DNA of 64,000 nucleotides from Spirosoma agri (GTDB lineage: Bacteria; Bacteroidota; Bacteroidia; Cytophagales; Spirosomataceae): the NCBI RefSeq assembly GCF_010747415.1, contig NZ_JAAGNZ010000001.1:1364001-1428000 (forward strand). Direction: 5' to 3'. Made by a program: the position numbers and the translations under genes. Positions within the stretch are counted from its first letter, which is position 1. Every line of letters starts with the position of its first letter. The notes beneath the pieces are model-generated. The model saw only the letters and a list, made by a program, of their open reading frames with translations, did not search any database and was not told the origin of the DNA. Positions 52,643-62,178 of this stretch are shown piece after piece.

Positions 52643-53230
52643 CTACCGGCGACCGCCACCGATGTCAAAACCAACTTTAACGCCTAAGTACGCGTTTTCG
52701 CTGGTGATCGTAGCGTTTGCCAATTTGTTCTCTGTGGTTGGTGCTGCGTTGTATTCAACGGCTGCTACAAAATGTCCCGCTTTGATACCGCCCCGGATCA
52801 TACCACCGAATTTGGTGTCGCTAACAAACGTGACGTCCTGGTTCGTTTGACCATTGTTGATCACAACCGTACCCGCCGAACCGATGCTGTATAGTCCAAC
52901 GCCTACGCCAAGAAACGGACGGATGCCGCCTTTACCAAACAGATAATTTCCTGTCAGTAAGTACGAGCTGAAAGCACCTACGTCGCCGGTTGATGTGTTG
53001 CCATTGTATACAACACCACGTGCTACGACGGCTGCCTCAAGGCGCAAGCCAAGATCGAAGTTGTCGCTAAGACCATATTTAGGCTCTACGGCAAACAGAA
53101 CACCTCCTGATACACCTGAAGTCAGAGGCTTCGCGTAACCAATCGAGACATTGACTTTGAATGGTTTGTACTCCTGAGCAGATGCTGAGAACCCAACGAG
53201 AACGAACAGAGCGAATAAAATGCGTTTCAT
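52643..53230 (-). CDS. Outer-membrane beta-barrel (porin-like) protein
   Basis: A 195-residue protein with a clean signal (MKRILFALFVLVGFSASAQ) at the ATG 53230. Alternating hydrophobic strands follow (KVNVSIGYAKP, LGLRLEAAVVARG, FLGVGVGLYSIG, HFVAAVEYNAAP, AYLGVKVGFDIGG), as expected for a small eight-stranded barrel. It ends in basic residues after the last strand. The exact role is unknown. Confidence 0.85.
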   Translation of the reverse strand: MKRILFALFVLVGFSASAQEYKPFKVNVSIGYAKPLTSGVSGGVLFAVEPKYGLSDNFDLGLRLEAAVVARGVVYNGNTSTGDVGAFSSYLLTGNYLFGKGGIRPFLGVGVGLYSIGSAGTVVINNGQTNQDVTFVSDTKFGGMIRGGIKAGHFVAAVEYNAAPTTENKLANATITSENAYLGVKVGFDIGGGRR

Positions 53231-54066
53231 AACAAAAAGTAAATAGTGAATGGTGAATAAATGATTAGCTGTATAATTAAATACACGCAACTAACTGGTA
53301 AACGCAGTATACTGTTTGGCTCAAATTGAACAAAATTTTACTGCATTGTTAACTAGGCTATCATTTCACGGGTAAACTGTCCGGCTTATTTATCTAAACA
53401 CGTCGTGTATACTTCTGATACTAAATGGGTTAATTCATCTCACCCGGTACGATCATGATACCTCTCTAACGATTCTAACCGAGCACAATTAATTGACTAC
53501 GACGACTGACTACCTGCGTCATTTGTGCGAAGTCAATACAGATCATCACACTAGAAATTGCGCTTCGAGTTCACGCTCATCAGAAAAGGTAATTTTCCAC
53601 AACGGCGTGTATTGTTTGTGATGCTACACTCATCTGTTCATCTAATAAAGCCAGAACCAGCGCCGTCATCACTTTAGATCACCGGTCACTGGCCCAGCTG
53701 ATTGGGTTGATTGCTTCCAGATCACCATTCGCTCACTTTAATCTGCACAATCGATGGACTAACTTTTTTGGCTACCTTTACGACCGTATTCGAGTATGCG
53801 TCCAGCAGGGGAGCATCCTAGTGACTCGCCCCTCCGGGTCGCAAAACCGGATCGAAAATTGCTACAAATTATGTACTCATCCGATTGATTCATGTGAAGA
53901 CTTAATCTGCATTAGCTTTGTTCAGTACAATTTGGTTCTACAATATCCGTCATTAATACGACAGTTTGTCATTTTAGTGGCTGTCAGGTTCTATATTTAC
54001 AACGTTGAACTACCGGTTTGGTTAGATAATACAAGAAGGCGAGAGCTGAATCAGACAATTTGACAT
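53231..54066. other. Long non-coding stretch
   Basis: About 840 bp with no supported gene. A 118-codon plus-strand frame (53707-54063) has an unnatural composition and no motif. GC-rich local pairing near 53818-53860 (cagggg...cccctc) might be part of a structured RNA, but no known RNA family was recognised. Confidence 0.4.
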
Positions 54067-54243
54067 ATGAGTTTTGAGGAGTACCTTGTTCAGAAAAAAA
54101 TAGATAGCAATCAATTTCTAGCCAGTGAACCAGCGCGATACGCTGAATGGAAGCATGTGTTTAACCAGATGCATCCAGAAAGCTTTACCGTTCAGAAGAA
54201 ATTTATGTTAAACGATACTCGGAAAAAGTATCTTGCTAGTTAA
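54067..54243 (+). CDS. Small conserved-type protein, 58 residues
   Basis: A short gene, MSFEEYLVQKKID... to ...LNDTRKKYLAS, below the usual length cutoff. It is charged and helical, with AEWKHVFNQMHPESFTVQKK in the middle. The arrangement SFEEY...KKID...W...F...HP.SFT.QK resembles a small uncharacterised family that I believe is widespread in Cytophagales. It lies 62 bp upstream of the DUF4332 gene and is probably co-transcribed with it. Function unknown. Confidence 0.65.
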   Translation: MSFEEYLVQKKIDSNQFLASEPARYAEWKHVFNQMHPESFTVQKKFMLNDTRKKYLAS

Positions 54244-54305
54244 TAATGTGTAGGCAATCTGATGGTCATTTTGCCCTTTATTATTACCCTACCTCTTTAT
54301 TTGTT

Positions 54306-54713
54306 ATGAGTATTACGCTAGGAGAACTTCGTGGAACGACAGACGCAATGGTTTATGCCTTGAAAGGCCAGGGCCTGGGTGACAGCGATGCTTTACTGGA
54401 AGCTACTAAAACTCCGCAGGATCGTAAAGCATTGGCAACAACCACGGGCATCGATCAGGCTTTATTACTTAGTCTGGCCAATCGGGCCGATCTCGCCAGA
54501 ATTAAGGGCATTGGCCGGGTTTACAGTGACTTGATGGAAGAAGCCGGTGTTGATACCGTAGTCGAACTAGCCCAGCGGTCGGCTGTCAATCTGCACGCTA
54601 AGTTGATTGAAATAAATAGTAAAAGGCAGTTTACCCAGCGGCCACCCTCCGTAGAGCAAGTGACTGATTTTGTGGAACAGGCCAAAGGGCTGCCCAGGAT
54701 GCTGGACTACTAA
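54306..54713 (+). CDS. DUF4332 domain protein
   Basis: A 135-residue protein with helix-hairpin-helix-like repeats: SLANRADLARIKGIGRVYSDLMEEAGVDTVVEL is the DUF4332 core (first 20 residues SLANRADLARIKGIGRVYSD), and RSAVNLHAKLIEIN follows. The KGIG(RV)YSDLMEEAGVDT pattern is typical of domains that bind DNA or proteins through HhH motifs. The ATG at 54306 is preferred to the upstream frame start at 54246. The role is unknown. Confidence 0.82.
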   Translation: MSITLGELRGTTDAMVYALKGQGLGDSDALLEATKTPQDRKALATTTGIDQALLLSLANRADLARIKGIGRVYSDLMEEAGVDTVVELAQRSAVNLHAKLIEINSKRQFTQRPPSVEQVTDFVEQAKGLPRMLDY

Positions 54714-54724
54714 TGGCAAAAAAA

Positions 54725-54746
54725 GAGTCTGATACGAATCAGACTC
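54725..54746 (+). terminator. Terminator of the DUF4332 gene
   Basis: A 9-bp inverted repeat with a 4-nt loop (54725-54733 with 54738-54746), 11 bp after the stop. Confidence 0.75.
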
Positions 54747-54755
54747 CGTAGTGTG

Positions 54756-54795
54756 CTGGGCAAGAACAATGGGTTCATGTGTTGTTCTTGCCCAG
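54756..54795 (-). terminator. Terminator of cdaA
   Basis: A perfect 14-bp inverted repeat (54756-54769 with 54782-54795), 5 bp beyond the cdaA stop. It is back to back with the DUF4332 terminator. Confidence 0.8.
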
Positions 54796-54800
54796 TGTCT

Positions 54801-55619
54801 TTATACCTGTGGCTCTCTACTACCGGGTTCCCGCAAATAGCTACTTAGTTTTTCTTCGAGTTCAGACAGCGTCAGGTTTGTTAACAACTCGCCATTGAGG
54901 GCAAGGGTAAGCCTACCGCTCTCTTCCGATACGGCAATGATGGCCGCGTCAGTAGCCTCGCTCATACCCAATGCAGCCCGGTGCCGGAAGCCAAGTGCCG
55001 AGGGTAGTTCATCGTCATCAGATACGGGTAAGATACAACGGGCTGATTGTATTCGGCCATCGCTAATAATAACCGCGCCGTCGTGCAACGGGCTATACTG
55101 GCTAAAAATTGCTAGCAGCAGGGGCTTTGACACTTCAGCATCGATTGACTCACCCGACTTGACAAACTTTTCGAGATCGTCATTTTTGCGAATAGCGATC
55201 AGACCTCCCGAAAATTCAGCGCTTAATACTTTGCAGGCATCCAGAATAGGGCGGAGGGACGTAGTCGGTTCCGGTACTCCCGGCTGCCGCAGAAGCCAAC
55301 GCCGAAGCCATCGGCTGTTGGCCACGTTGGTTGATTTACCAATGAGCAACAGAAAACGTCGAATTTCCTGCTGAAATATAATGATCAGCGCCAAGGCACC
55401 CACACTGATGAAGTACTCCAGAATAGTTGTCAGCAGGTTCAGACCGAACGCTTTGACGAGTAAATAGGCGAGGTAGACCAGCAGATAGCCTACAAATACC
55501 CGGCTCGCAACGCTACCACGAACAAGGTTATAAATTTGGTAAATGAGCAGGGCAACCAGTAAAATGTCGAGCAGGTCGAGCCAGCCGACATCCAGAAAGC
55601 CTAAGTGGAAGGCCAGCAT
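54801..55619 (-). CDS. cdaA: Diadenylate cyclase (CdaA)
   Basis: A 272-residue membrane-bound c-di-AMP synthase. Three N-terminal membrane segments lie at residues about 14-34, 40-58 and 67-84. The DAC catalytic domain has LHDGAVII (Asp180-Gly181-Ala182) and GFRHRAALG (Arg212-His213-Arg214), the two catalytic motifs. It joins two ATP molecules to c-di-AMP, which controls potassium and osmotic balance. No cdaR/glmM partner genes are adjacent. Confidence 0.96.
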   Translation of the reverse strand: MLAFHLGFLDVGWLDLLDILLVALLIYQIYNLVRGSVASRVFVGYLLVYLAYLLVKAFGLNLLTTILEYFISVGALALIIIFQQEIRRFLLLIGKSTNVANSRWLRRWLLRQPGVPEPTTSLRPILDACKVLSAEFSGGLIAIRKNDDLEKFVKSGESIDAEVSKPLLLAIFSQYSPLHDGAVIISDGRIQSARCILPVSDDDELPSALGFRHRAALGMSEATDAAIIAVSEESGRLTLALNGELLTNLTLSELEEKLSSYLREPGSREPQV

Positions 55620-55775
55620 GTGTGAACAGATAATGGTTTGGGTTTAACAATAAACAGATTACGGTGTATAGTTTACTCAATAAAGTCAAAACAATTCCGA
55701 CTGTTTAGCGAGAATGCTTTATATCAGCGTCGACAACGTATCAGTCGTTGTTCATGGGGGGAACTACTCGTAGTG

Positions 55776-56768
55776 TCATTGAGGAGACGGACTATGCCAA
55801 TCCTCGATTACGATTGTTTGACCTTCTAACGCTATGTACGTCTCTGGAAAAATGGGTCTGGCTTCTTCCGTAAACAAGTCGTATTGCTTGTACCGCGACG
55901 AGAAATGACCAATCAATAAGCGCCCAACTTCGGCTTTGGCCGCCATCATAGCTGCCTGTTTAGCCGTAGAGTGATACACTTCGGCTGCACGCTGCGCATT
56001 ATCCTCCAGAAACGTAGCCTCGTGATACAGCAAATCGACGTTCTTCAACTGAGGGATCAGTGCTTCGACATAGCGGGTGTCGGAGCAAAATGCGTAGGAG
56101 CGGGCAGGTAACCCTGGTTCCGTTACGTCGTCTGCCGCGTGAAGAATCGCTCCTTCATCGTTAAGAATATCGTGCCCTTCTTTCAGCAGCTTTAGGTACT
56201 GCACCGGAATGTCATCGGGCAGCCGCTCGCGAAGTAGCTTTCTGGGATGGGGTTTTTCCCGAAACAAATACCCCGAACAGTCGATCCGGTGCTGAAGTGG
56301 AATCGATTCGACAGTCAACTGCGGGTGATCGAGCAACAGTGTTGCTGTTTCGGGATCAACGGGTTGGAAATGAAGTCGATAACCAAGCCGCGAATCAGAC
56401 ACCCGGAATATGGTTGTCAGCACTTCGTCCAGACCTCGAGGCCCAAACAGAAACAGATCTTCGGTTCTGCCGGACAGATTCATTGTCGAGAGTAAGGGCG
56501 GTAAGCCAAAGTAATGATCGCCGTGGAGATGGGAAATGAAAATGTACCGAAGCTTGCCGGATTTTATTTTCTGCTCGATTAGTCGAAGCTGCGTTCCTTC
56601 GCCACAGTCGATCAGCATGTAGTCGTTACCAACCGTAAGTAGCTGAGCGGTTGGATGATAGCGCAGCGATGGCGCAGCAGAACCCGCTCCCAACACCGTG
56701 AGGGAAAAGAGCGGATTCGCGGATTTATGATTTGGCTCGTGGCCTGAAGTGTTACTGTTAATCGGCAT
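55776..56768 (-). CDS. rnz: Ribonuclease Z
   Basis: A 330-residue metallo-beta-lactamase-fold tRNA 3' endonuclease. The metal motif is FISHLHGDHYFG (His80, His82, Asp84, His85). An exosite-like region, a second ligand set (AFCSDTRYVE) and LLIGHFSSRY follow. It trims tRNA 3' ends. The ATG at 56768 overlaps the stop of the STAS gene by 11 nt, implying translational coupling; a frame start at 56813 lies deeper in that gene and is unlikely. Confidence 0.94.
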   Translation of the reverse strand: MPINSNTSGHEPNHKSANPLFSLTVLGAGSAAPSLRYHPTAQLLTVGNDYMLIDCGEGTQLRLIEQKIKSGKLRYIFISHLHGDHYFGLPPLLSTMNLSGRTEDLFLFGPRGLDEVLTTIFRVSDSRLGYRLHFQPVDPETATLLLDHPQLTVESIPLQHRIDCSGYLFREKPHPRKLLRERLPDDIPVQYLKLLKEGHDILNDEGAILHAADDVTEPGLPARSYAFCSDTRYVEALIPQLKNVDLLYHEATFLEDNAQRAAEVYHSTAKQAAMMAAKAEVGRLLIGHFSSRYKQYDLFTEEARPIFPETYIALEGQTIVIEDWHSPSPQ

Positions 56769-57174
56769 CCCGGCTGATGCTTCCCCCTGCGTCGTACTCA
56801 TCGTCATTCTCACTGCGAAAATCGTTCTCCAATTCGTTCATGAACACGGCATCAACGGCTTCTTCTACCGTAGGCAGAATCGTCAGATCACTGATCGTGG
56901 CCGCGTCCAGAAACGCTATCAATTCATCATTCTTTGTAACTAACACCAATAGACCGAGTTCGTTGGAACATTGCCGGTTTATTTTCCGAATGGTGCTGAT
57001 ACCTGCCTGATCTACTGATTGAAGAGGTGTTACGTCGACAATGATATTGCTGTATCCCGATCGGAACAACGTGCGGCTTAAGGTTTCAAAATCGGTGGCA
57101 ATGTCGTCACTAAACTCGCTGTCTGCCAATCGAATAAGGGCATATTGTTCGTTTTTTTCAATGGTGTAATTCAT
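56758..57174 (-). CDS. STAS domain protein (anti-sigma factor antagonist-like)
   Basis: A 138-residue protein with a STAS fold: YALIRLADSEFSDDIATDF, then NIIVDVTPLQSVDQAGISTI, where a Ser/Asp pair precedes the helix as in SpoIIAA-like proteins, and LLVLVTKNDELIAFLD. A long acidic tail (NELENDFRSENDDEYDAGG) follows. No partner kinase or phosphatase is adjacent. The conserved coupling with rnz suggests a shared transcript rather than a shared function. Confidence 0.85.
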   Translation of the reverse strand: MNYTIEKNEQYALIRLADSEFSDDIATDFETLSRTLFRSGYSNIIVDVTPLQSVDQAGISTIRKINRQCSNELGLLVLVTKNDELIAFLDAATISDLTILPTVEEAVDAVFMNELENDFRSENDDEYDAGGSISRDAD

Positions 57175-57330
57175 GAAAAGGACTGGTTTCGGGTTTCCGG
57201 ATTTTTTATGGGGAAAGAATAAATAGTACGTGTTCGTTGGTCGGTGGCTTACTTCACTCAGACACCCTGAAGCAGATCACACCGCCTAACGTATAGCTGA
57301 GTTATCAACTTACCAGATTAAATTGGAAAC

Positions 57331-58269
57331 TCAAGCGAAAAATGATTTACCAGCCAACTCAATGCGCGTTAGCGGATCGAGTGTTAGATCGGCGGGTTGA
57401 AACTGTTGTCCGGTAACTGTCTCGAACAGCTCAATGTAGCGGGCCGATATTTGACCAACCCATTCGTCGGACATTGCCGGTACAACCTGTCCCGTTTTCC
57501 CCTGGAAACCATTGGCAATCAACCACTCCCGCACAAATTCTTTGGAAAGCTGTCTTTGTGGCTGATTGGCTTCCAGACTCGCCTTATAGGTGTCGGTGTA
57601 GAAATACCGGGATGAATCGGGTGTGTGCACTTCATCGATGAGATACACTTTCCCGTCGAGGTTCCCGAATTCGTATTTCGTGTCGACCAGAATCAGGCCG
57701 CGCTCTGCCGCCATAGCCGTACCGCGCTCGAATAGGGCCAGGGCGTACTGCTCCAGTTGACCGTAATCGGCTTCGCTAACGATACCTTGGCTTAGAATCT
57801 CTTTCCGGCTAATGTCTTCGTCGTGTCCTTCGTGAGCTTTGGTCGACGGGGTGATGATTGGTTCCGGAAGGCGATCATTTTCCCGAAGACCATCGGGCAG
57901 AGCAACGCCACACAGCGTTCGGTGGCCATCGCGATACTGCCGCCATGCATGACCGGCCAGATACCCACGGACCACCATTTCAACCGCGTAGGGTTCGCAT
58001 TTCAGCCCCACACTCACATTGGGGTCGGGCGTGTCGAGGAGCCAGTTTGGAACGATGTCGGCTGTGGCCCGCAGGAAATAAGCGGCTGTCTGATTCAACA
58101 CCTGACCTTTGTATGGGATAGGCCGCGGTAATACCACATCAAAGGCCGAAATCCGGTCTGATGCGATCATGACTAATTTGTCGGGGAATGAATAGACATC
58201 CCGCACTTTACCGCGGTAAAAACCCGTCTGGCCGGGGAATTGAAAATTGGTCTCCTGAATTGCGTTCAT
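57331..58269 (-). CDS. purC: Phosphoribosylaminoimidazole-succinocarboxamide synthase
   Basis: A 312-residue SAICAR synthetase of the longer, eukaryote/Bacteroidota-like type. Motifs include [55 protein letters not shown] and [11 protein letters not shown], with ATP and substrate-binding residues in place. It makes SAICAR in purine synthesis. No other pur gene is adjacent. Confidence 0.96.
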   Translation of the reverse strand: MNAIQETNFQFPGQTGFYRGKVRDVYSFPDKLVMIASDRISAFDVVLPRPIPYKGQVLNQTAAYFLRATADIVPNWLLDTPDPNVSVGLKCEPYAVEMVVRGYLAGHAWRQYRDGHRTLCGVALPDGLRENDRLPEPIITPSTKAHEGHDEDISRKEILSQGIVSEADYGQLEQYALALFERGTAMAAERGLILVDTKYEFGNLDGKVYLIDEVHTPDSSRYFYTDTYKASLEANQPQRQLSKEFVREWLIANGFQGKTGQVVPAMSDEWVGQISARYIELFETVTGQQFQPADLTLDPLTRIELAGKSFFA

Positions 58270-58345
58270 CTACGTTAATTTATAGTTTGTGGGTCGGTAG
58301 TGTGTTTTAACAGCCCTGACAGGCCAACCTACAGGCCGAAAACCA

Positions 58346-59521
58346 TTACAATTTTTCAAGCACGATAGCGGAAGCGCCACCCCCTCCATTACAGATGCCG
58401 GCGACTCCATAACGGCCATTGTTTTGCTGGAGCACGTTGGTCAGGGTCGTCACGATCCGCGCACCCGAAGCGCCCAGCGGATGACCTAACGAAACGGCCC
58501 CGCCAAACACATTTAATTTTTCCTGAGGCACCTGCAAAATTTCGCTGAATGCCAACGGAACAACCGCAAAGGCTTCGTTCACTTCGAAGTAGTCGACATC
58601 CGTGGTTTTCAATCCGGCGCGTTCAAGAGCCAGCGGAACAGCTTTCGTCGGCGCCGTTGTAAACCATTGAGGTTCCTGCTCCGCATCGGCATAGGCCAGA
58701 ATACGTGCCAGCGGCTTTAAGCCTAGCTCATCGGCTTTCCGGCGGCTCATGATCACCAATGCCGAAGCGCCATCACTGATTGGTGATGAACTGGCCGCTG
58801 TCACGGTCCCATTGGTGCTGAAAGCCGGTTTCAGCGTTGGAATCTTGTCGAAGTTGACATTGGTATATTCCTCATCTTCCTGGACAACTATCGTGCTTTT
58901 ACGGCTAACCACCTCGATCGGGACAATTTCGGCATCGAACCGTTTCTGCTGCGTACTCGCGTCAGATCTGCGATATGACTGCACCGTAAAGGCGTCCTGC
59001 GATTCGCGGCTAATGGCGTACTTATCCGCGGTCTGATCGGCAAATACACCCATGGCACATTGGTCGTAGGCATCAACCAGGCCATCGCGGGCCAAGCCGT
59101 CCACCAGTTCAGCGTTCCCGTATTTATAGCCAAAACGTGCCTTGGGGACGTAGTAAGGTGTATTTGACATACTTTCCATCCCGCCGGCGATGACTATTTC
59201 GGCCTGACCCAGCTGAATGGCCTGAGCCGCCAGCATAATGGCTTTCGTGCCTGATGCACAAACCTTATTGATGGTTGTGCATGGAACAGTAGCGGGTAAC
59301 CCGGCTTTTACAGCCGCTTGTTTAGCTGGTGCCTGGCCCAGGTTTGCCGAAACGACATTACCCATATATACTTCCTGCACCTGATCAGCAGAAATGCCCG
59401 CCCGCGTCAGCGCCCCTCGAATAGCGGCCGCCCCCAGGTCTGTTGCCGATAGGGTAGACAAAACACCGCCGAATGAGCCAATTGGTGTGCGAACCGCAGC
59501 GATAATTACGACTTCGTTCAT
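58346..59521 (-). CDS. Acetyl-CoA C-acyltransferase (thiolase)
   Basis: A 391-residue thiolase. The nucleophilic Cys88 is in INKVCASGTKA. His347 is in SLGHPLGASGAR, and the second Cys377 is in GICNGGGGASA. The VNEAFA motif is present. The biosynthetic/degradative split is not clear from the sequence; it could act in beta-oxidation or in acetoacetyl-CoA formation (atoB-like). It is alone between purC and the TPR gene. Confidence 0.94.
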   Translation of the reverse strand: MNEVVIIAAVRTPIGSFGGVLSTLSATDLGAAAIRGALTRAGISADQVQEVYMGNVVSANLGQAPAKQAAVKAGLPATVPCTTINKVCASGTKAIMLAAQAIQLGQAEIVIAGGMESMSNTPYYVPKARFGYKYGNAELVDGLARDGLVDAYDQCAMGVFADQTADKYAISRESQDAFTVQSYRRSDASTQQKRFDAEIVPIEVVSRKSTIVVQEDEEYTNVNFDKIPTLKPAFSTNGTVTAASSSPISDGASALVIMSRRKADELGLKPLARILAYADAEQEPQWFTTAPTKAVPLALERAGLKTTDVDYFEVNEAFAVVPLAFSEILQVPQEKLNVFGGAVSLGHPLGASGARIVTTLTNVLQQNNGRYGVAGICNGGGGASAIVLEKL

Positions 59522-59594
59522 AGTTTTTGTTGTTGATCAATGCTGGCGAACGCGTAATCGATCCGCTTGCTAGTTGACTGTCGATCTATAGTAG

Positions 59595-60290
59595 TTACCA
59601 GCGACTTTCATTCGTTTTTGTTTTTCCTGTCGGCTGTCTGGCCGAACGGGTCAACGCATAGGGAAGGTCATCTTCCTGCATCGCATCGAGCAGTTGAAGC
59701 GCCTGTTCTTCGCTGAGGTTCAGGCGTTGGAAGCGATGCAATAATTCATCCTGCCGGGCCGACCGTTCGACTTGCTGCCCACCCGAAGGACGGGGCTTAT
59801 TTTCGTTATCGCGGTTTTGAGCGGATGCTTTCTGGCGCAGATTCGGCCCAGGAATTTTCCCGGAAAACCGTTTCTTTATTAACTCAAAATCGTACCGGGC
59901 AGGTTCGTTGTTTGGGTCTTCAAGTAAAGCCTGTTCGAAGAAAATCAGTGCAGAGGTACTATCCTGTTGCAGACAAGCTATGACACCCAATTGAGTAGCG
60001 GCTACCGTTCGTAAATCGGGTCGATCGGAATGAAGCAGCGCTTCGTATTGAGAACGTGCCTTGCCGTATCGTTTCAGGTGAAAATACGTATGACCAAGAT
60101 TCAGGCGCACGCCCGGATCGATGCTGGTGGTGATTCGGCTCAAGTTGGCGTAAAGATGCATTGCACGCGTATAATCGCCCGCATTATAGGCCGCTTCGGA
60201 CTCTTTCCGAACCTCATTGTTTCGAGAAATCTGGTTTAGCGACTGGGGCACGTCCCACCAAAGCCAGGCTGCTATAAATAAATAGATCAT
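59595..60290 (-). CDS. TPR protein, BatC-like
   Basis: A 231-residue protein with a short N-terminal hydrophobic anchor (MIYLFIAAWLWWDV). TPR-like helix pairs span about residues 30-130 (AAYNAGDYTRAMHLYANL, GHTYFHLKRYGKARSQYEAL, FEQALLEDPNNEPARYDFEL). A polar, disordered tail ends LNLSEEQALQLLDAMQEDD. In Bacteroidota such genes follow VWA genes in Bat (aerotolerance) operons, as here, 51 bp after the VWA gene. Confidence 0.82.
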   Translation of the reverse strand: MIYLFIAAWLWWDVPQSLNQISRNNEVRKESEAAYNAGDYTRAMHLYANLSRITTSIDPGVRLNLGHTYFHLKRYGKARSQYEALLHSDRPDLRTVAATQLGVIACLQQDSTSALIFFEQALLEDPNNEPARYDFELIKKRFSGKIPGPNLRQKASAQNRDNENKPRPSGGQQVERSARQDELLHRFQRLNLSEEQALQLLDAMQEDDLPYALTRSARQPTGKTKTNESRW

Positions 60291-60341
60291 ACGCTAGTAA
60301 CGCATCCGTGGTCAAAAATAAGGCGAAACTTTGAGATGCGT

Positions 60342-61304
60342 TCATAGTCTGAATGTTCTTACTGTTACAATAAGGTCAAAGGCCAGTAGGACAAGCGCGG
60401 CCACTAGAAAATAAACGTACTTGTTCGTCGATATGGTCACGCTGTTTTGATCAAGCCGAATGCCCTGTTGAGCCATTAACGTACTTGCTATGTCGCGGAT
60501 ATATCGACCATCGGCATCGGCTTCAACGTATTGTCCACGGCTGTCCCGAGCCAGTTCCTGAAGAAAACCTCTATTCAAATGGCTTCGTACAATTTGCTGA
60601 GAGTTGTCACGAATAAAACCACGGCCATCGCGAATGGACGAACCGGCTTCGGTGCCAATGCCCACGGTCATGAGAAATAAACCAGCTGTTTTCAGGCTAG
60701 CGAGTTCAGTACGGTCGCAGGTGCCGAAATTTTCTCCGTCACTAAAGAGGACAAGTGCTTTCGGGTTAAAACGGGTGGATGAATCGGTTCGGAATTTCTG
60801 TGAAGCCAGGTCAAGAGCTACGCATAGGTCAGTACCACCCGCAGCGGCTTTACTCGTACGGATGTCACGGACAAACCGTTTGATCGCATCGTGATCAGCA
60901 GTCAGAGGTGATAGCACAAATGATTCGTTCGCTGTCAGAATCAAACCGAAGCGATCTAGGGGGAGCAGGTCGCAAAGTTGCTGTATGTCATATTTCACCC
61001 GCTCGAGTCGGGAAGGTACGGCATCGGTTGCATCCATTGAACGAGATATGTCGACCAGTAGATAAACGTCCCGTCCGGTCGTTGTCATCGTTTGCTCTAC
61101 TTCACCAAAGGAGGGTCCCAGCAAAGCGATCAGTAATAACGTCAAATAGCTACTTCGTAAAAAAAACTTTGGAATAACGCCCCATGCCGATGTATTTAAC
61201 TGCTTCGCCAGCCTGAACGTACGGAAAATGTACAGGCCATACAGAGCCAAAAACAACCCGACTAAAAAAAAATCTGTACTTGAAAATGAGTAAAGCCAAT
61301 TCAT
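60342..61304 (-). CDS. VWA domain membrane protein, BatA/BatB-like
   Basis: A 320-residue protein with N-terminal membrane segments (about 9-28 and 52-64) and one at the C-terminus (YVYFLVAALVLLAFDLIV). Between them lies a von Willebrand A domain with the MIDAS motif LVDISRSMD (Asp85, Ser87, Ser89), a Thr in AGGTDLCVAL and LFSDGENFG. With the following TPR gene it forms a short Bat-type operon. The MoxR ATPase and DUF58 genes usually found before it are absent. Confidence 0.9.
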   Translation of the reverse strand: MNWLYSFSSTDFFLVGLFLALYGLYIFRTFRLAKQLNTSAWGVIPKFFLRSSYLTLLLIALLGPSFGEVEQTMTTTGRDVYLLVDISRSMDATDAVPSRLERVKYDIQQLCDLLPLDRFGLILTANESFVLSPLTADHDAIKRFVRDIRTSKAAAGGTDLCVALDLASQKFRTDSSTRFNPKALVLFSDGENFGTCDRTELASLKTAGLFLMTVGIGTEAGSSIRDGRGFIRDNSQQIVRSHLNRGFLQELARDSRGQYVEADADGRYIRDIASTLMAQQGIRLDQNSVTISTNKYVYFLVAALVLLAFDLIVTVRTFRL

Positions 61305-61483
61305 GAAAATGGGTAATCAATCTGACAATGAACACGTTTCGTTTACTATCGTTTCGATTGTCAGTGCAAGGAAGGGACGAAAATAGCGATTCTAAAAAGA
61401 TTTTTTCAATTAACTCTTGCGGCAACGAATGAATCCCCTTATCTTTGTGTCCCAATCATCCAGGAAATGGAGGAAAGGGCTAC

Positions 61484-61570
61484 GGAGAGATGCCTGAGTG
61501 GCCGAAAGGAACAGTTTGCTAAACTGTCGTACTGGTAACGGTACCGAGGGTTCGAATCCCTCTCTCTCCG
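61484..61570 (+). tRNA. tRNA-Ser(GCT)
   Basis: An 87-nt class II tRNA with a long variable arm. The acceptor stem ggagaga/tctctcc is intact, with a discriminator G. The anticodon loop TTGCTAA gives anticodon GCT (codons AGC/AGU). The T-arm is gaggg-ttcgaat-ccctc. No CCA is encoded. Confidence 0.95.
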
Positions 61571-61631
61571 CAGGAGCAACCTATAACAGAGCTTCGTTTT
61601 AGTAGAAGATCAAGTAATAGAGCTCGTTTTT

Positions 61632-61705
61632 CGGGGTGTAGCGTAGCCCGGTATCGCGCCTGCTTTGGGAGCAGGAGGTCGTAGGTTCGAATCCTGCCAC
61701 CCCGA
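61632..61705 (+). tRNA. tRNA-Pro(TGG)
   Basis: A 74-nt tRNA. The acceptor stem is cggggtg/caccccg with discriminator A, the anticodon loop CTTTGGGA region gives anticodon TGG, and the T-loop is ggttcgaatcc. No CCA is encoded. It lies 61 bp after tRNA-Ser and is followed by a strong terminator. Confidence 0.95.
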
Positions 61706-61710
61706 CACTA

Positions 61711-61742
61711 AAACCGCCCTCTTCACGTGAAGAGGGCGGTTT
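61711..61742. terminator. Terminator of the tRNA pair
   Basis: A perfect 32-bp palindrome (two 16-bp arms with no spacer) followed by a T-rich tract, 5 bp after tRNA-Pro. Confidence 0.92.
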
Positions 61743-62178
61743 TTCTTTTTAGCCTTTCCTCGCGGACCGTCTTTTTGCAGCACAGTACGACTAACATCTG
61801 TCGTCAGCAATGAATTCTTTGGTTCATTGCTTATTGGGTCGCTGCCCAAATTCTGTTTTTGACTGTTCAGAAATATAGTAAGCTTATAGACATGTAACTA
61901 TTGCTAGCTTCTATACGCGTTACGTGTTCCTCACGCGCTACGTATCTTCCAAGACATCAACTACATAGTGCGGCAACTTGCGTTTGTGGCTACGCTAATT
62001 TGTTACTCACCTAGAGGAATGATGCCTATAGACTATGATATAATAAAATTTCACTGCGAAAATCATAAATAGAGTGACATGCTGTCGATTATATAGTCAA
62101 AATAGCGCTAAGTAGTAACGACTGAATCGATCGTTAATTTTTGACCTTATCTGAAGTGGCTCAACCACTTTGTAGACA
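61743..62178. other. Intergenic region before the glycosyltransferase gene
   Basis: About 435 bp of AT-rich sequence. No gene, RNA or clear promoter box was recognised. Confidence 0.4.

Noticed and set aside
53818..53866. Possible tRNA-like or RNA fragment in the empty region
   Set aside because: No acceptor, anticodon or T-arm arrangement could be built.
53707..54063. 118-codon plus-strand frame
   Set aside because: Composition is unnatural (many Cys, Tyr and Ile without pattern), no domain is visible, and it sits in an AT-rich non-coding stretch directly before a better small gene.
61610..61849. 79-codon minus-strand frame over tRNA-Pro
   Set aside because: Antisense to a tRNA and its terminator; such frames are a common artefact.
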